This document shows, in pieces, positions 21,644 through 34,486 of a DNA stretch of 64,000 nucleotides. The stretch comes from Lepiota brunneoincarnata (Eukaryota; Basidiomycota; Agaricomycetes; Agaricales; Agaricaceae), in assembly GCA_023014365.1 (NCBI GenBank), contig JAEBUN010000003.1, forward strand, positions 2,046,001-2,110,000, given 5' to 3'. Both the position numbers and the translations under genes were made by a program. The first letter of the stretch is position 1, and each line of letters starts with the position of its first letter. The notes under the pieces are model-generated. The model was not told the DNA's origin. It did not search any database and saw only the letters and a list, made by a program, of their open reading frames with translations.

Positions 21644-23697
21644 ATGCACCAGAGGAACATTTACTCTCAGCCCTTCCAATTCGAGGAACTTGCACAAGCA
21701 TACCCACCCTTGCTAGAGTAGTGGGTATTTTGTTGCTCGCTTTCACAGAACATTGCGCTGTTCCAGTTTACTCACCCATCTCTGGCAACAGTCTCATCTC
21801 AACTAATCCGCCTTCTCGACGAAAAACTATAGATTTTCATAATGAACACGCTCAGAGGTCGTACATTTCTGTTATAGTACCCCATATGTCTAATCATTTC
21901 TACGGAATAGTATAGGTGTCTGACCCAGGCGCTTCTCTACCGTGACTTCAGAGTGCAGTTGACCTTGGCGGAGGACCGGCTGTGTCCAGCAGTACGTAAT
22001 AACAACAAATCACCATCGCCATCGAATAGCTGAAACTCTGGCATACTCCAGGTACCTAACAGGTAAACCTCCTTTTATTGTTTAAACAGCCAGTAACGCT
22101 TTGCTAGACTTAACTATGTCCTCTGGATACAGGATATCATTCGCGCGCACCGTTTCTTGTTCAGGGAAGATGTGCGCACAATACGGGGCATAGATATGTA
22201 CATCTAATCCCTTATCTCGTCGTTTAAGATCTGGACACCACCACTATCACAGAGGGACCGGTTCGTCGGCGGATTTATCCTCTCTTGGCATGCAAGATGG
22301 AGCCGTCTTGGGATTTTGTGGCCACAGGTGGGCGCATTCCGGGCTTCGCAGCTGACACATACCAACTCACAAGATAGAGATTGACGACAAATCTTACGCA
22401 TATGCTGAACGTAACATTCAAGTTAACCAAATGCAAGATCGTATTCACCTTATGCGAGCGTCATCGGACAAACCAATTCTATTTCCACTAGAAGACTACT
22501 CTGGCCCACCGTAATCATCACTTCCTCGCTAATTTTCTATCATTCGGCGCTCACACCTATGAACCAGCTTCGATTTTGTAATGTGTAATCCACCTTTTTA
22601 CGCTAGCAGAGCAGAAGTCGTGCGCTCTACAGAGATGAAGGAGCTCCCCCCCAATGGGGTGAGCGGATTCGTTTTTTCAAGTAATGTTAGACTGATTCTT
22701 GATTCTTAGGTCTGCACTGGTGCTGACATTGAGATGATATATTCCCCAGGGCGGAGAAGCGGCTTTCGTTGGCCAAATGGTAGATGAGAGTGAACGATAC
22801 GGACTTAAGTGCAGGTAAATGTCTTTTAAATCCTCTGCATCAATTGCTACTCGAGCTCGCCTCATTGAGATGGTACACATCGATGCTGGGCAAATTATCT
22901 ACCGTCCACGAAATCATCATCATGCTGCGCAAACGTTCGGTAAGTATTCGATCTTTCACCTACCCGGTTACCACTAAGGGCTCGAATTTCAGGTACGGAC
23001 GTATGCGATCACTGAATTTATGCAAGGTCAAACACGCCGATGGGGCGTAGCTTGGTCCTTCACGGATGAACACCTTCCCGACGTATGTCAACTTCTCGTA
23101 ATCATTCTGTCGATGACACAACCTGGCCAGGCTCTCGCACGAATATCGTTACACCCTACAAACTCTCTTCATCCCTTGATGCCTGCTCGCAACTCTTTCG
23201 ATAATCGCTTCACGCTTTCCTTCTGTTCGATCGATGCATCGTACCTCCAAACCGCTCTTCTAGACATTTGTTCCATGGCTGGGGTTTCAGCAAATGAAAG
23301 ACCGCTCATCCTCGAGGAGGAACATCTCAAGGCGCCTCTCACTACCTTCCGATTAAATCCTATCTTGATCCAGGCAAATGCCAATACTTGGTCACGCAAG
23401 GCGCGGCGGAGGCAGAATCAGATAGACGAACGTGAAGGTTCAGTCACGCCACAATCCACAACCACACTCATGTGTAGCATGCAATGGTCGTTCGACTTCA
23501 ATCTAACGCCTGCGAATGTGGTTATACAGTCACAGTGGGTATTTGGGGGCGACCGTCACCTGTTCGAAAGCTTTGTCGGCCATGTAGTCAGGAAGCTCAC
23601 ACAGGCATTTGAACCATATTTGCCCTGCCCTCCGGATCACCACCCACCCGCTATGGAGTCCAGCCTTTCGGAAACCACGGTGGTCTCTTCTCATTGA
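21644..23697 (+). pseudogene. METTL16: METTL16-like RNA m6A methyltransferase carrying three single-base insertions
   Basis: Homologue of METTL16, which methylates the central adenosine of the U6 snRNA ACAGA box. Exons: 21644-21717, 21749-21857, 21916-21991, 22052-22062 (11 nt), 22108-22197, 22253-22327, 22378-22510, 22568-22658, 22710-22814, 22870-22939, 22993-23082 and 23131-23697. Family blocks in order: LNYVLWIQDI; the SAM-binding GIDIGTGSSA followed by IYPLLACKMEPSWDF; ATEIDDKSYAYAERN; the catalytic CNPPFY (about residue 196); RWYTSMLGK; YAITEFMQGQTRRWGVAWSF. Three places need one base removed: near 21749 (extra A), near 22270 (extra G, GCGGATT) and near 22750 (extra G, CCAGGGCGG). With those removed the exons total 1488 nt and 495 residues; read as given the frame meets stops. 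It is either a recent pseudogene or an error-prone stretch of assembly. Motifs are otherwise unmutated, so I am unsure which. Confidence 0.75.
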
Positions 23698-23815
23698 TTT
23701 CACTTTCGTTATACATTATAGACAACGTAGCTACGGATGTATATTAATAATCACAATAGTCATCAGGACTGACTCGTTGGCTGGGACCGAATAAATATCA
23801 GAGTCGCGCAGGGCT

Positions 23816-25158
23816 TTACCCCGATACCCAGCGAGTTCGCTGTGGTGTTTTCCTCCGTCTCTCCAAAATCAGGACCGACATGACTAATTCATCAAATATA
23901 TTTTGACCGGGGGGATACACCCTCATACGAGCAAGCTTTGCAGGGTTTGAGGGTGAACGCAGTCCCTCCGGAGGAAAGAATTCTGCCACAAGATCGTACC
24001 GCTTGTTTTTCACTGCCACGGTATCTGAAATATGTACGCACTTGAGGTATAGGTGAATCCTTGGTGTTCAGCATGATTATGTAGACTCACTGTCCAATGC
24101 CCGTCCCATTTCCACTGTAGATATCCTTCGTTTTGATGATAAAGCTTCCAACGCCACTTGAGAAAAAAAAAAGAGTTCAACAACGGGCGTTTGGAATCCC
24201 AAGGAAGAAACGAACCTCAGCTTTCTTCGTGTCAAATCCCAACCTCTTAAAAATATGCGTCTCCGCTTTCCTGTAATACACCGTCTCCTCGAGCGCAGTA
24301 CAGCCCGGCTTCGTCCTTTAGAACCGCGGTGTGGTGAGCATATAGTACACACACACACACACTACATCATCCCTCTCACCCGAAAATGAACATACACTCA
24401 CACAAAATCCCCAACAACATCCCCATCTGCCCTCCCACCCCTCCTCACAGTCGTGATGAAAAAGGTCGGGTCGAACAAATCATGAGTGACCTTGATATGA
24501 TACATCGGTCTTGTATCCGGTGCGTCCAGAGGAGGAATCAGAATCATCGAATCTGAGCTACCACCCCCTTCCATCGGCGAAAAGGTGTAGTCGAGTGTAT
24601 AGATCGGCACTCGTGCTTCCGTATACCTATTACACACACACACAATCAGCCTTCTCTCGTCCTCATCACACACCTACAAAATATGTCAAAAACTTACCCA
24701 GGCGGATTCCCATTCAGCAGACCACCACCATTGACATGAGCACCCGGTAATATATCTTGCGTTGCCCCTGCGGCCCCTATTCCCATCCCTACCCCTGCTC
24801 CAACAGAAGCGGCATCAAAAACCGACATTCTCCTTGAATCTGATCCCGAAGCCACAGTTGCACCAGCCGACGACAACACCGGGCTCGACCACTCCCCTCG
24901 GCGATGACGGGACTGCGACTGCGACTGCGACTGCGACTGTGATGCCACCGACGCAACCGACGGCGCGGGCACAGGAGGGGGCGGAGGCGATCCCGCAATA
25001 TAGGCGACATCCCCATCGTCATAGTCCGCTGCCCATGCTAATACTACCGGCTCGGGTATCTGTGGTATCGTGCTGCTGCGACTTGTTTTTGTCTTGTGTT
25101 ATGCATGGGTTTGAATGGGAGTATGAAGAGCAAAAAGGACTTACTTTGACTCCGGCAT
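23816..25158 (-). CDS. DUF6593 domain protein
   Basis: Protein of the agaricomycete DUF6593 family, function unknown. The start is a 14-nt first exon (25158-25145, coding MPES), then 25081-24698, 24626 to about 24408, and further short exons down to 23816. The N-terminal 130 residues are disordered with an (SQ)n run. The domain begins after the third exon start with IYTLDYTFSP and continues with ALEETVYYRKAETHIFKRLGF and WRWKLYHQNEGYLQWKWDG, the Trp-rich strand pair typical of the family. The end, RVYPPGQNIFDELVMSVLILERRR, matches the usual C-terminus. The exons between 24400 and 24050 were placed from motif order and splice signals, not by a fully checked frame, so that part may need adjustment. 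Confidence 0.7.
24344..24363. repeat. (CA)n microsatellite in an intron
   Basis: A run of about nine CA dinucleotides inside a proposed intron of the DUF6593 gene. It is a simple-sequence repeat with no evident role. Confidence 0.8.
24911..24940. repeat. Hexamer repeat coding (SQ)n
   Basis: Five tandem copies of GACTGC (plus-strand reading) in exon 2 of the DUF6593 gene; on the coding strand they give alternating Ser and Gln. Being a multiple of three, length changes keep the frame. Confidence 0.8.
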
Positions 25159-26625
25159 CACTGTCCCTGGTTATCTTACCTTCCGTGTATGTTCGTATTT
25201 CTGGCGTCTATATATTCACGGTAAAAGCGAAGAGATGCCCAGAAGCATCATTAGCTTCTACTTCAAGGATCGGGTGTTACCATGTTCCTCCTCACCATCA
25301 CAGACTATCAATGATAAAAAGTCATGATACATTGTCTCATCAAGCTACAACTCGGCAAAGACTCTAGGTAATAAAAAAATGAAAGAGGGTATCAAAGCAG
25401 TCCAAATCCCAGCTTTTGTGTCTGCGGTTCGCAATACATGACGGTCAAAGGGAGGGTATATCAAAGGGAGGATATGTACGGGGCTTCCGGGGGATGGGGG
25501 TGGAAGGGGGGAGAGGGACGCTCCGTAAGTAAAGAGAAACCAATGTATCGCGAGTTACGAGGGGCCAAAGTGAGGTGAGTACCTCGGGGACAAGAAATGA
25601 ACTGAATTGATATGTAAAACGTCTCGTCGAATAGGTTCTGGGAAAAGCCAGGAATCGATACACACAAGCATGCGAGAGAAAGCATAAGAAAGAAGAAAGC
25701 GATCGTAGAGAGAGAGAAAAGAGAAAAGTAAGCCCGCGTCTATATCTTCATCGGCGCCTATTGTATGACCAAAACAGAAAACCCGTTAATGTGTATGACG
25801 AAAAAACGAGGTCGATTCCGAGAGACGAAAATTTAGAAAATGCAATGCGGATGGGGTGGCGATGCAAATTAAAGTGTGAGGATTGTCCATGTGTCGGCGT
25901 ATATGGGGTGTTGCGAAGTCCAGATGTGTAGACAGCAAAGTGCATTATAGTCCGAACCGCATCGCAGTCGGGATGTAGGTGAATTACGCCAGCAATTGGC
26001 CAGTCTAGGTTTTCCTTTTTCATTTGACGAATCATCGTAACCGTGGCTGGGGACGAAAAACCGCCATGGGAATGCGAGGACGAGATCGAAAGCTACACGT
26101 CCCGACGAACTGGGGGAGGGAGGGAGGTATTTTCATCATACACAAACATCCATAGTTCCAGAGGAGAGAGAAATTCGACGAATCATACAATAAAGACCAA
26201 TTATGTGTTCGTTGTGTGCGAGCAGACCGGGAAGAGAATAAGAAAAGAGTCTTGAGTCTCAAAGTCATGGCATTAGGCGTATTAAGAATTTGTTGCATGG
26301 AGTGTGTGTATACCGAAAGGGAAGGGGTGGGTGGACGAGGTGGACGAGGTATTACATGATGCGACGAGAGAGAAGAGTCGTGCCGAAAATGAGACAATGA
26401 GATAAACCAGGCGGTGGGGAGATGAGCAACGCATATATCCAGAAACCGCGTGGCCAGTAGAAGGCGAGACCGAGGGTAGGTGAGGCTGATAGAAAACGAG
26501 ACCAAGCTTTTTTTGTGATTTTGTGATTTTGGAGAGGCAGAAATTGATGACAGAAATTGATGAGAACAGCCAAGCCGGACGGAGACGAAGTCGCCTCCGA
26601 CGAGCTTAATAGGGAAGGAGGCCAT
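25159..26625. other. Intergenic between DUF6593 and DED1 genes
   Basis: About 1.5 kb. It should hold the promoter and 5' UTR of the DUF6593 gene on the left and the DED1 3' UTR on the right. Purine-rich tracts (GAGAGAGAAAAG near 25700-25730) are visible. I recognise no further gene. Confidence 0.5.
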
Positions 26626-28752
<2,127 letters not shown>

Positions 28753-28899
28753 ATTAAAAAGATGCGAATATACAATCCTGTGGATGGGGTTTTGGACGAT
28801 AAAACGTTGGGTGAGCAACCTTGTCCCCGTAAAATTGCATGCCCAGCCTCTTGCTGACTCAGGCACAGCCCACTTCTCACGGACACGTGATAATCACGA

Positions 28900-29750
28900 A
28901 TGGATTTCGACGTGGCTCCGCCTTTAACATACGCAATGTCCCACTCGCATACACACGCACCAGGCGAGGAGCACTCGCATTCTCACTCCCATGGCCCACA
29001 GCAGCAGCAACAGCAAATGCCTCCGCCGGACCCAGCCCTACAGGCGCTCATTGATCAGCAGTTTCGTCCGGTCTCCCTTGCTTTGACAAATGATGGTACA
29101 GTTGCAGTGTGTGAGGCACACAAACTCGAGAAGTGCGACAATTGCAACGTGGATTTTCTAAACACGAACCGTCTCTCTCGGCTTCTTGTCGCGAACCCCA
29201 ACCTCCTCTGCCCTCCGCCTAGTAACATTGTTTCTCAAAAGCTCACCCAGATGGTGACGAGTACCAAAGACGAGGGAAATGTCAGTAACACATTTTATTG
29301 TCCGCAAAAATAATAACAACAAAAAAGGCTCTATTTAAGGCTGGTCAGGCGCAACAGGCCATCGCTCGATACACCACCGCTGCCTCCCTAGCAGTCCAAC
29401 GACCGCCATGGGAAGCTAACCAGTTTATGCGTGAAGAACTTTCCACAACCGTTTCTAATCGTTCCGCCGCATACCACGAAGCACACGATTACGTCTCCGC
29501 GCTCGCCGATGCCGATATTGTCATTGCTATTCGGAGAGGTTGGCCCAAAGGACACTACCGTAAGGCCAAGGCGTTGCTCGGCATGGGCAGGGCGAAAGAG
29601 GCAGCGGATGCAGTCAAGCTCGGTCTGAGCTTTGAGCCCAATAATGCTGTAAGTTCTTGTGTTTGTTACGGTGTGTTGATGCTGAAGATAGGGAAATAGG
29701 AGCTGACAAGCTTCCTTGGTGATATCGAAAAGGCTCTTGCTGCGGCATAG
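28900..29750 (+). CDS. SEC72: Sec72-like subunit of the ER Sec62/Sec63 translocon (250 aa)
   Basis: Tetratricopeptide protein matching fungal Sec72, the cytosolic subunit of the Sec62/Sec63 complex that docks Hsp70-bound precursors for post-translational ER import. Exons are 28900-29280, 29328-29648 and 29700-29750 (753 nt). The N-terminus has a His/Ser-rich run and a Gln run, then the Sec72-type block PVSLALTNDGTVAVCEAHKLEKCDNCNVDF with a Cys pair, and LSRLLVANPNLLCPPP. Exon 2 codes three TPR-like helical hairpins (AGQAQQAIARYTTAASLA; NRSAAYHEAHDYVSALADAD; GHYRKAKALLGMGRAKEA). The last exon gives a 16-residue helix. No membrane segment is seen, as expected for Sec72. Confidence 0.85.
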
Positions 29751-29850
29751 CTGATCCTATGTTCACTTACCGCTCCTTCCACGTTTTTCTTCTGCATCTT
29801 ATACTTGTTTTGGAGGAAATATAATGCGATGTTAGACGGATAACCAAGCT

Positions 29851-31027
29851 TTACCGCTCCTGTGGATGTGGAGGTAAATCCCGAATTGAGGTATGCGTCT
29901 TTGTCGGACCCCCTGGGCTGTGAGGTAGTTTTGCCGGAACCCACGTCGAATTTTCCACGACATCGCCATGGCCAAATTTTTTCAGTGCTTTCACCCCCGC
30001 TTTGTGCACGATAAAGTTGCCAAGCCCCTTTGCATTTTCTTGGTCCTTGGACAAGAGCGGGAACCTCTGGACGGCAACTCGGATGGCAGACTCGAACATC
30101 GAAGGAGACACGTTTGCTATGGGCGTTTTTACGCACTCTGGTATGCGACTGGCCCTGGTCCCAGGCCTGTTTACGGTGGAGGTGTGGTTGTAGAATGGGA
30201 GGTGCTCGTGGCTGATGGCTTTGCGGGCATTGAGGTAGATAAAAGTGTAATCACCCGTGACTGAGATTCAAGATTAGAGTAAGAGAGAACGAGGGGTGGT
30301 TTGGCTCTCACATTGGAGCGAGAGGGTCTGTTTGGTAGTAAAGGTAATATGGTCGTTTGTGCCTCGAGGAATACCTTTTTTGCCTAGAAGACATTAGATG
30401 ATGCGAGTGTGTACTAGCAGGTAGAGTACACACGTACGGATTCTCGGCCATGCAGAGGAGGGGGTCTGGTAGATGAGTGGCGGGATCTTGTCTGGCCTTG
30501 TTAGTCTCTGGTCAGTCTAGAAAAAAAAAATGAGGACAAAACCGGTACAATGTGAAAGGGGACATACGACACTGGGTTTGACAACGTCGTGAAGACCAAT
30601 CCACCAGCAGTTCATTTGTGAGCCAGAGACATCGTGTGTCGCTGTCCGGGGGTCGTGGTTGAGTAGGAGAGAATGGGAGCCGAAGCGCATGACTGCCTTT
30701 TCGAGAGTCGGAAAGTCGAGGTTGCCCAACTTGGGGTGCTGCAACTAAAGGACAGTGGGTCGCGAGCATCCCAGGGTGCAGAGCACTCACGAGATCCTGA
30801 ACACGGACGTAGCCATCGACTGTGGATGGCAGACCCTGGGATGATGCATTTCGGAGTAGCCAAGTGACGGTGTTGGCTATGCGAATAGCAGGTTCCTCCC
30901 AGCCAAGAGCAAAGAGTTTTCCGCGTTCGCTTGGATTTGGAATGAGGGTTTTGTAGAGATTGAGTGTTCTCGGACGGTACTTCGCATTTGCGAGTGGACG
31001 GAGAACGACAGAAGAGGAAGAAGCCAT
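29851..31027 (-). CDS. Tpt1/KptA-like protein, diverged (323 aa)
   Basis: Exons are 31027-30791, 30744-30568, 30505-30430, 30383-30312 and 30260-29851, totalling 972 nt in one frame. Residues 45-140 resemble the winged-helix half of RNA 2'-phosphotransferase: TVTWLLRNASSQGLPSTVDG, then YVRVQDLLQHPKLGNLDFPTL. The following part (GIPRGTNDHITFT; GDYTFIYLNARKAI; LPFYNHTSTVNRPG) follows the order of the ADP-ribosyltransferase-like half, but the usual catalytic RANQGHS, HGT and RNHIHF motifs are not clear. It may therefore be inactive or have another role. A further 90 residues at the C-terminus (FGHGDVVENSTWVP) are not part of Tpt1. The Arg/Ser-rich start could be a mitochondrial presequence. The exon 3 donor at 30429 was chosen to keep the frame; another GT five to six bases away would break it. 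Confidence 0.5.
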
Positions 31028-31065
31028 GAGCGTGACGTGATGCTCTCTGCATTTCATACTGCACC

Positions 31066-33815
31066 ATGTCCCAAGATTGGAGACACAAAGCAGTAAAGGG
31101 CCTCTTCAACCATTCTGCCCTTGCTACCCCTCTTGCCCGTGCCGCCAATGCCGTAGGCGCTACAGATGAACGCAGGCACGCCTGGCGTGCCTGGGCCTCC
31201 CAGAAATTCGGCGGGCGGCTGGGGAGCAGGGCTAACACAAACCAGGAGATCCTTACTCTCTTTCCAGGTTGGGCTGCCCGGAGGTACCAGATCTCTCCTG
31301 AGCTCCCAGAAGGCGGTTAGTCGCATCTCGTCGTTCTGCGTTCCCGGGGGCTGACTATCACACTAAACGGAATGCTGTAGAGTCGGCCTCCTGCGAAGTC
31401 GAGGTATTTGTATCCGGATATGCAATCAGCTGCCGACCCAAGGACCAGGCCAGTCGTTCGCAGCGTGCCTTTATTCGCCTTGCCAAGGGTTCGTGCTCAC
31501 TTTCATCACTCCATACCCATCTTTAATGAATTCCCTTCTAGGCTTTGCTGGGCTTCCTAAAGTCACCAGCTCGAATGAGGAACTCAACAGTCTCCCTCCC
31601 CAGATCCCAGACGAGTACCAGGCACAAGCTCTGGACTTTGAGCTCCAGTGCGCAAAGAGCGCCGACTCTGGATCCGATTCCGACTCGTTATCAGAAAAAG
31701 ACCCGTCGCCCTTGCCATCGCCCTCGCATACCCCACCACCCTTTTCTTATTCACCCTCTCCAACACCACCACCAAAAGAAATCAATACTCCTGCAGATCT
31801 TATCGAGAAACTACATCACAACCTTGAATCCCGCCTACAGTTGTTCTGGTCCTCAACCCTTCCATCCCGCACCATTCGTCTCCACCTCTTCACACCTTCG
31901 CATCGCTCTTCACACAACACCAACTACAACAGCACCCATGCTGATGACCATATACCCCTTGCGACACAAAACGTCACGACCGGCGTTGACGGTAGCTTCA
32001 ATGCAAGATTCCGAGTCAACTGGAACGACCTTTCTAAGCATCCTAGAGCACGACACATCGTATTCGGCAGACCAGTACGAGAACACGAACTGCTGATCGT
32101 GGCAGAACTTCTCCCTCCGCTCGTCCCCTCCGCTCCCACCACCACTTCAAATTCTACTCCGTTTTTACCATCCCTGGCAACCCCACACCACCCCACCCCC
32201 CCTACTTTGGGTTCACACCCTCATCTGCCCTCCCACCCACATCTTCACAGCCTTCTTTCGACCCTCTCATCCCTTTCCAGCCTTACCTCACTCCTCTCAC
32301 CCTCTGCAACCGCATCCACCCACATTCGTATTCCTATCACCCACTGTCCTATTCGTGTCGTCTCTGATATTGATGATACTGTCAAGATGTCTGGCGTGCC
32401 AGAGGGTGCAAGAGCAGTGTTCCAAAACGTATTCATGAAAGAACTGAAAGATGGTGTCATTCCCGGAATGGGCGAGTGGTATTCAGCTATGTGGGAAAAG
32501 GGTGTAAGGTTCCATTATGTCGTACGTATACATTCTGTCTGAAACCCCTGGATGGGCTAACGGTACTATGTCAGTCAAATGGGCCATTCGAGTATCTCTC
32601 TGTGTTACATGAGTTTTTCGAGATATCCAAGCTACCGCCTGGTCCGTTAATCTCATTCATTCATTTTTCTTGTATTGATGATCCACCCTAGGTTCCATCA
32701 AATTGAAATCATATGCGGGAAGGTCGCTTCTCAGCGGTCTCTTATCAACGCCAGCAGCCAGGAAACGGGCGGGGGTCGTGGATATTCTTGACTCATTCCC
32801 GGATTCCAAATTTATTCTCATCGGTGACTCAGGCGAGCAAGATTTAGAGTTGTACGCCGAGTGAGTCTGTGCATCACCCATTTTATAATTGACTCTGACT
32901 ATTGCGTTTTTACGTAGCTTGGCCAGAGAAAGGCCTGATCAGATACTTGCTGTCTTTATTCGCGACGCCGAGGAGTCCTGCTACGACCCTATTGACGACC
33001 CAATAGGATGGAAAGTTGTTGGCGCTGGTGCTGCTGGGACCAGACCTGGGTCAGAACCATTACTGGATTATACCTCTGCGTCCTCTACCTCCAGCCGGCA
33101 GAGCACGATAACGCAGGAGGATCAACACGCCACACCCAAAGCTAACTCGAGTGGATTCCCTCTGGATATGGATGGTGCAGGGCAGCGGTATAGTACCAGC
33201 CGTCCGTTGAGTGAAGAACCGGTAGACCCGCTTGTTCACGCAGCATCAGACTGGTTTGAAGAGGATACACCAAAAGCGAGGAACACCTCTGCATTCCCTG
33301 GCGTAGAAGACCCGTCCATGACAGGGATTCCCCTTGCAACAGATTTACTCCTCTCAACTACTCGTACTCTACAGCCGGATAACCAATACATCACGAGTCC
33401 ACCCCCACCCGTGCCCCCACCGAGCATCACTCCTGCGACACCACACTCTAATAATCGCTTCCGTTGTTACATGACGTCGAGGTCGAAAAGTGCATCCGGG
33501 TCGACTGGATCTAGCCGGTCATCATCTCCCTCATCGTCATCGTTCTCACTGAACTTTAAGCCAAATTCGAACGGCAGGTCCGGTATCTCAATGAGGGGTG
33601 GGTCTAGTGGCAGTAGTGGGAGCTCGAGTAGCAGTGGTAGTAGTGGCGGAAAATTGACTGAGGGAGGAAGGAAGAGAACGGAGCTGCAGACGCGGGTGCA
33701 TAGAGCCAGGACGCAGATGCCTAGTGAGGTGCCTTTGCGGGTGTTTAGAAATCCAGTTGAGTGTGAGGAGGTAGAGAGGTTTGTGAGGGGTGTTGCAAGG
33801 GTGCCAAGGGCGTGA
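31066..33815 (+). CDS. APP1-like phosphatidate phosphatase (DUF2183, 823 aa)
   Basis: Homologue of yeast App1, a Mg-dependent phosphatidate phosphatase found at cortical actin patches and linked to endocytosis. Exons: 31066-31315, 31381-31488, 31542-32521, 32575-32641, 32692-32860 and 32918-33815 (2472 nt). The N-terminal half has a beta-sandwich-like region (CEVEVFVSGYAISCR; FNARFRVNWNDLS; ELLIVAELLPP). The HAD-type catalytic motif DIDDTVK is near residue 425, followed by MWEKGVRFHYVSNGPFEY, KLKSYAGRSLLSGL and the Lys and Asp motifs ending in FILIGDSGEQDLELY. LAVFIRDAEESCY closes the domain. The last 250 residues are disordered, Ser/Gly rich. All DxDxT residues are intact. The start codon lies only 38 b from the divergent Tpt1-like start, so the two must share control sequences. 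Confidence 0.9.
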
Positions 33816-34486
33816 GGTGTATATTTATGGGTTTGGATACTTGTATTTAACGGTACATGTTGTAATACCGTGGTTTGGAGGAATAGCGGAACATCATTGT
33901 ATGAAGTGATAGATTATATCAAGATATGGTCAGAGAACGCTGCTTGGAAATCTTTAGGTGTAGATGTCGCTACAATATTGATGCACAGCGAGAACACGAA
34001 GAGGTTATGCCACACCTTTGATTCGAATCCTATCCCGGGAAATATGTCGAGCCATTTGTACCCAAAAATCGCGTGGAACTTTTTTGTTTACGCGGAATAT
34101 TTCTGTTTGCATGTTTTCCGAGTGCCGGTCCCCCCTACTTGCTGTCATTTACTTGTCAAGTACAGTGACAGTAAAGAGCCTCGCGAATACCTTGTCTAGC
34201 GTCGTAAGCACAAGCAACACATTAAGGAGGCTCAGGGCAACGCCTCTTTCCTCTCTTACACTTCGTGTTTGATGATCTATCAACGAGTACCAAGGCACCC
34301 AGAGCTGAATAGAATCAATACAAATACGCTGTTTGGAATGACATTCAGACAAAACAACCAAGGCTCCAGAATCGGTGTATTATGTAGATTTATAGACATA
34401 CGTAGCAAAAGTTCTCTTGAATCAATTAGGTTGCCTCCGCTGGCTCTTTGATTCGGAGTAAATATTTGGGGCCACTAAGCCTTTAT
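33816..34486. other. Intergenic between two converging genes
   Basis: This 671-b stretch holds the 3' ends of the APP1-like and S1/P1 nuclease genes. I recognise no other feature. Confidence 0.5.

Noticed and set aside
34015..34045. GATTCGAATC as a possible tRNA T-arm
   Set aside because: The upstream 60 b do not fold into D and anticodon arms.
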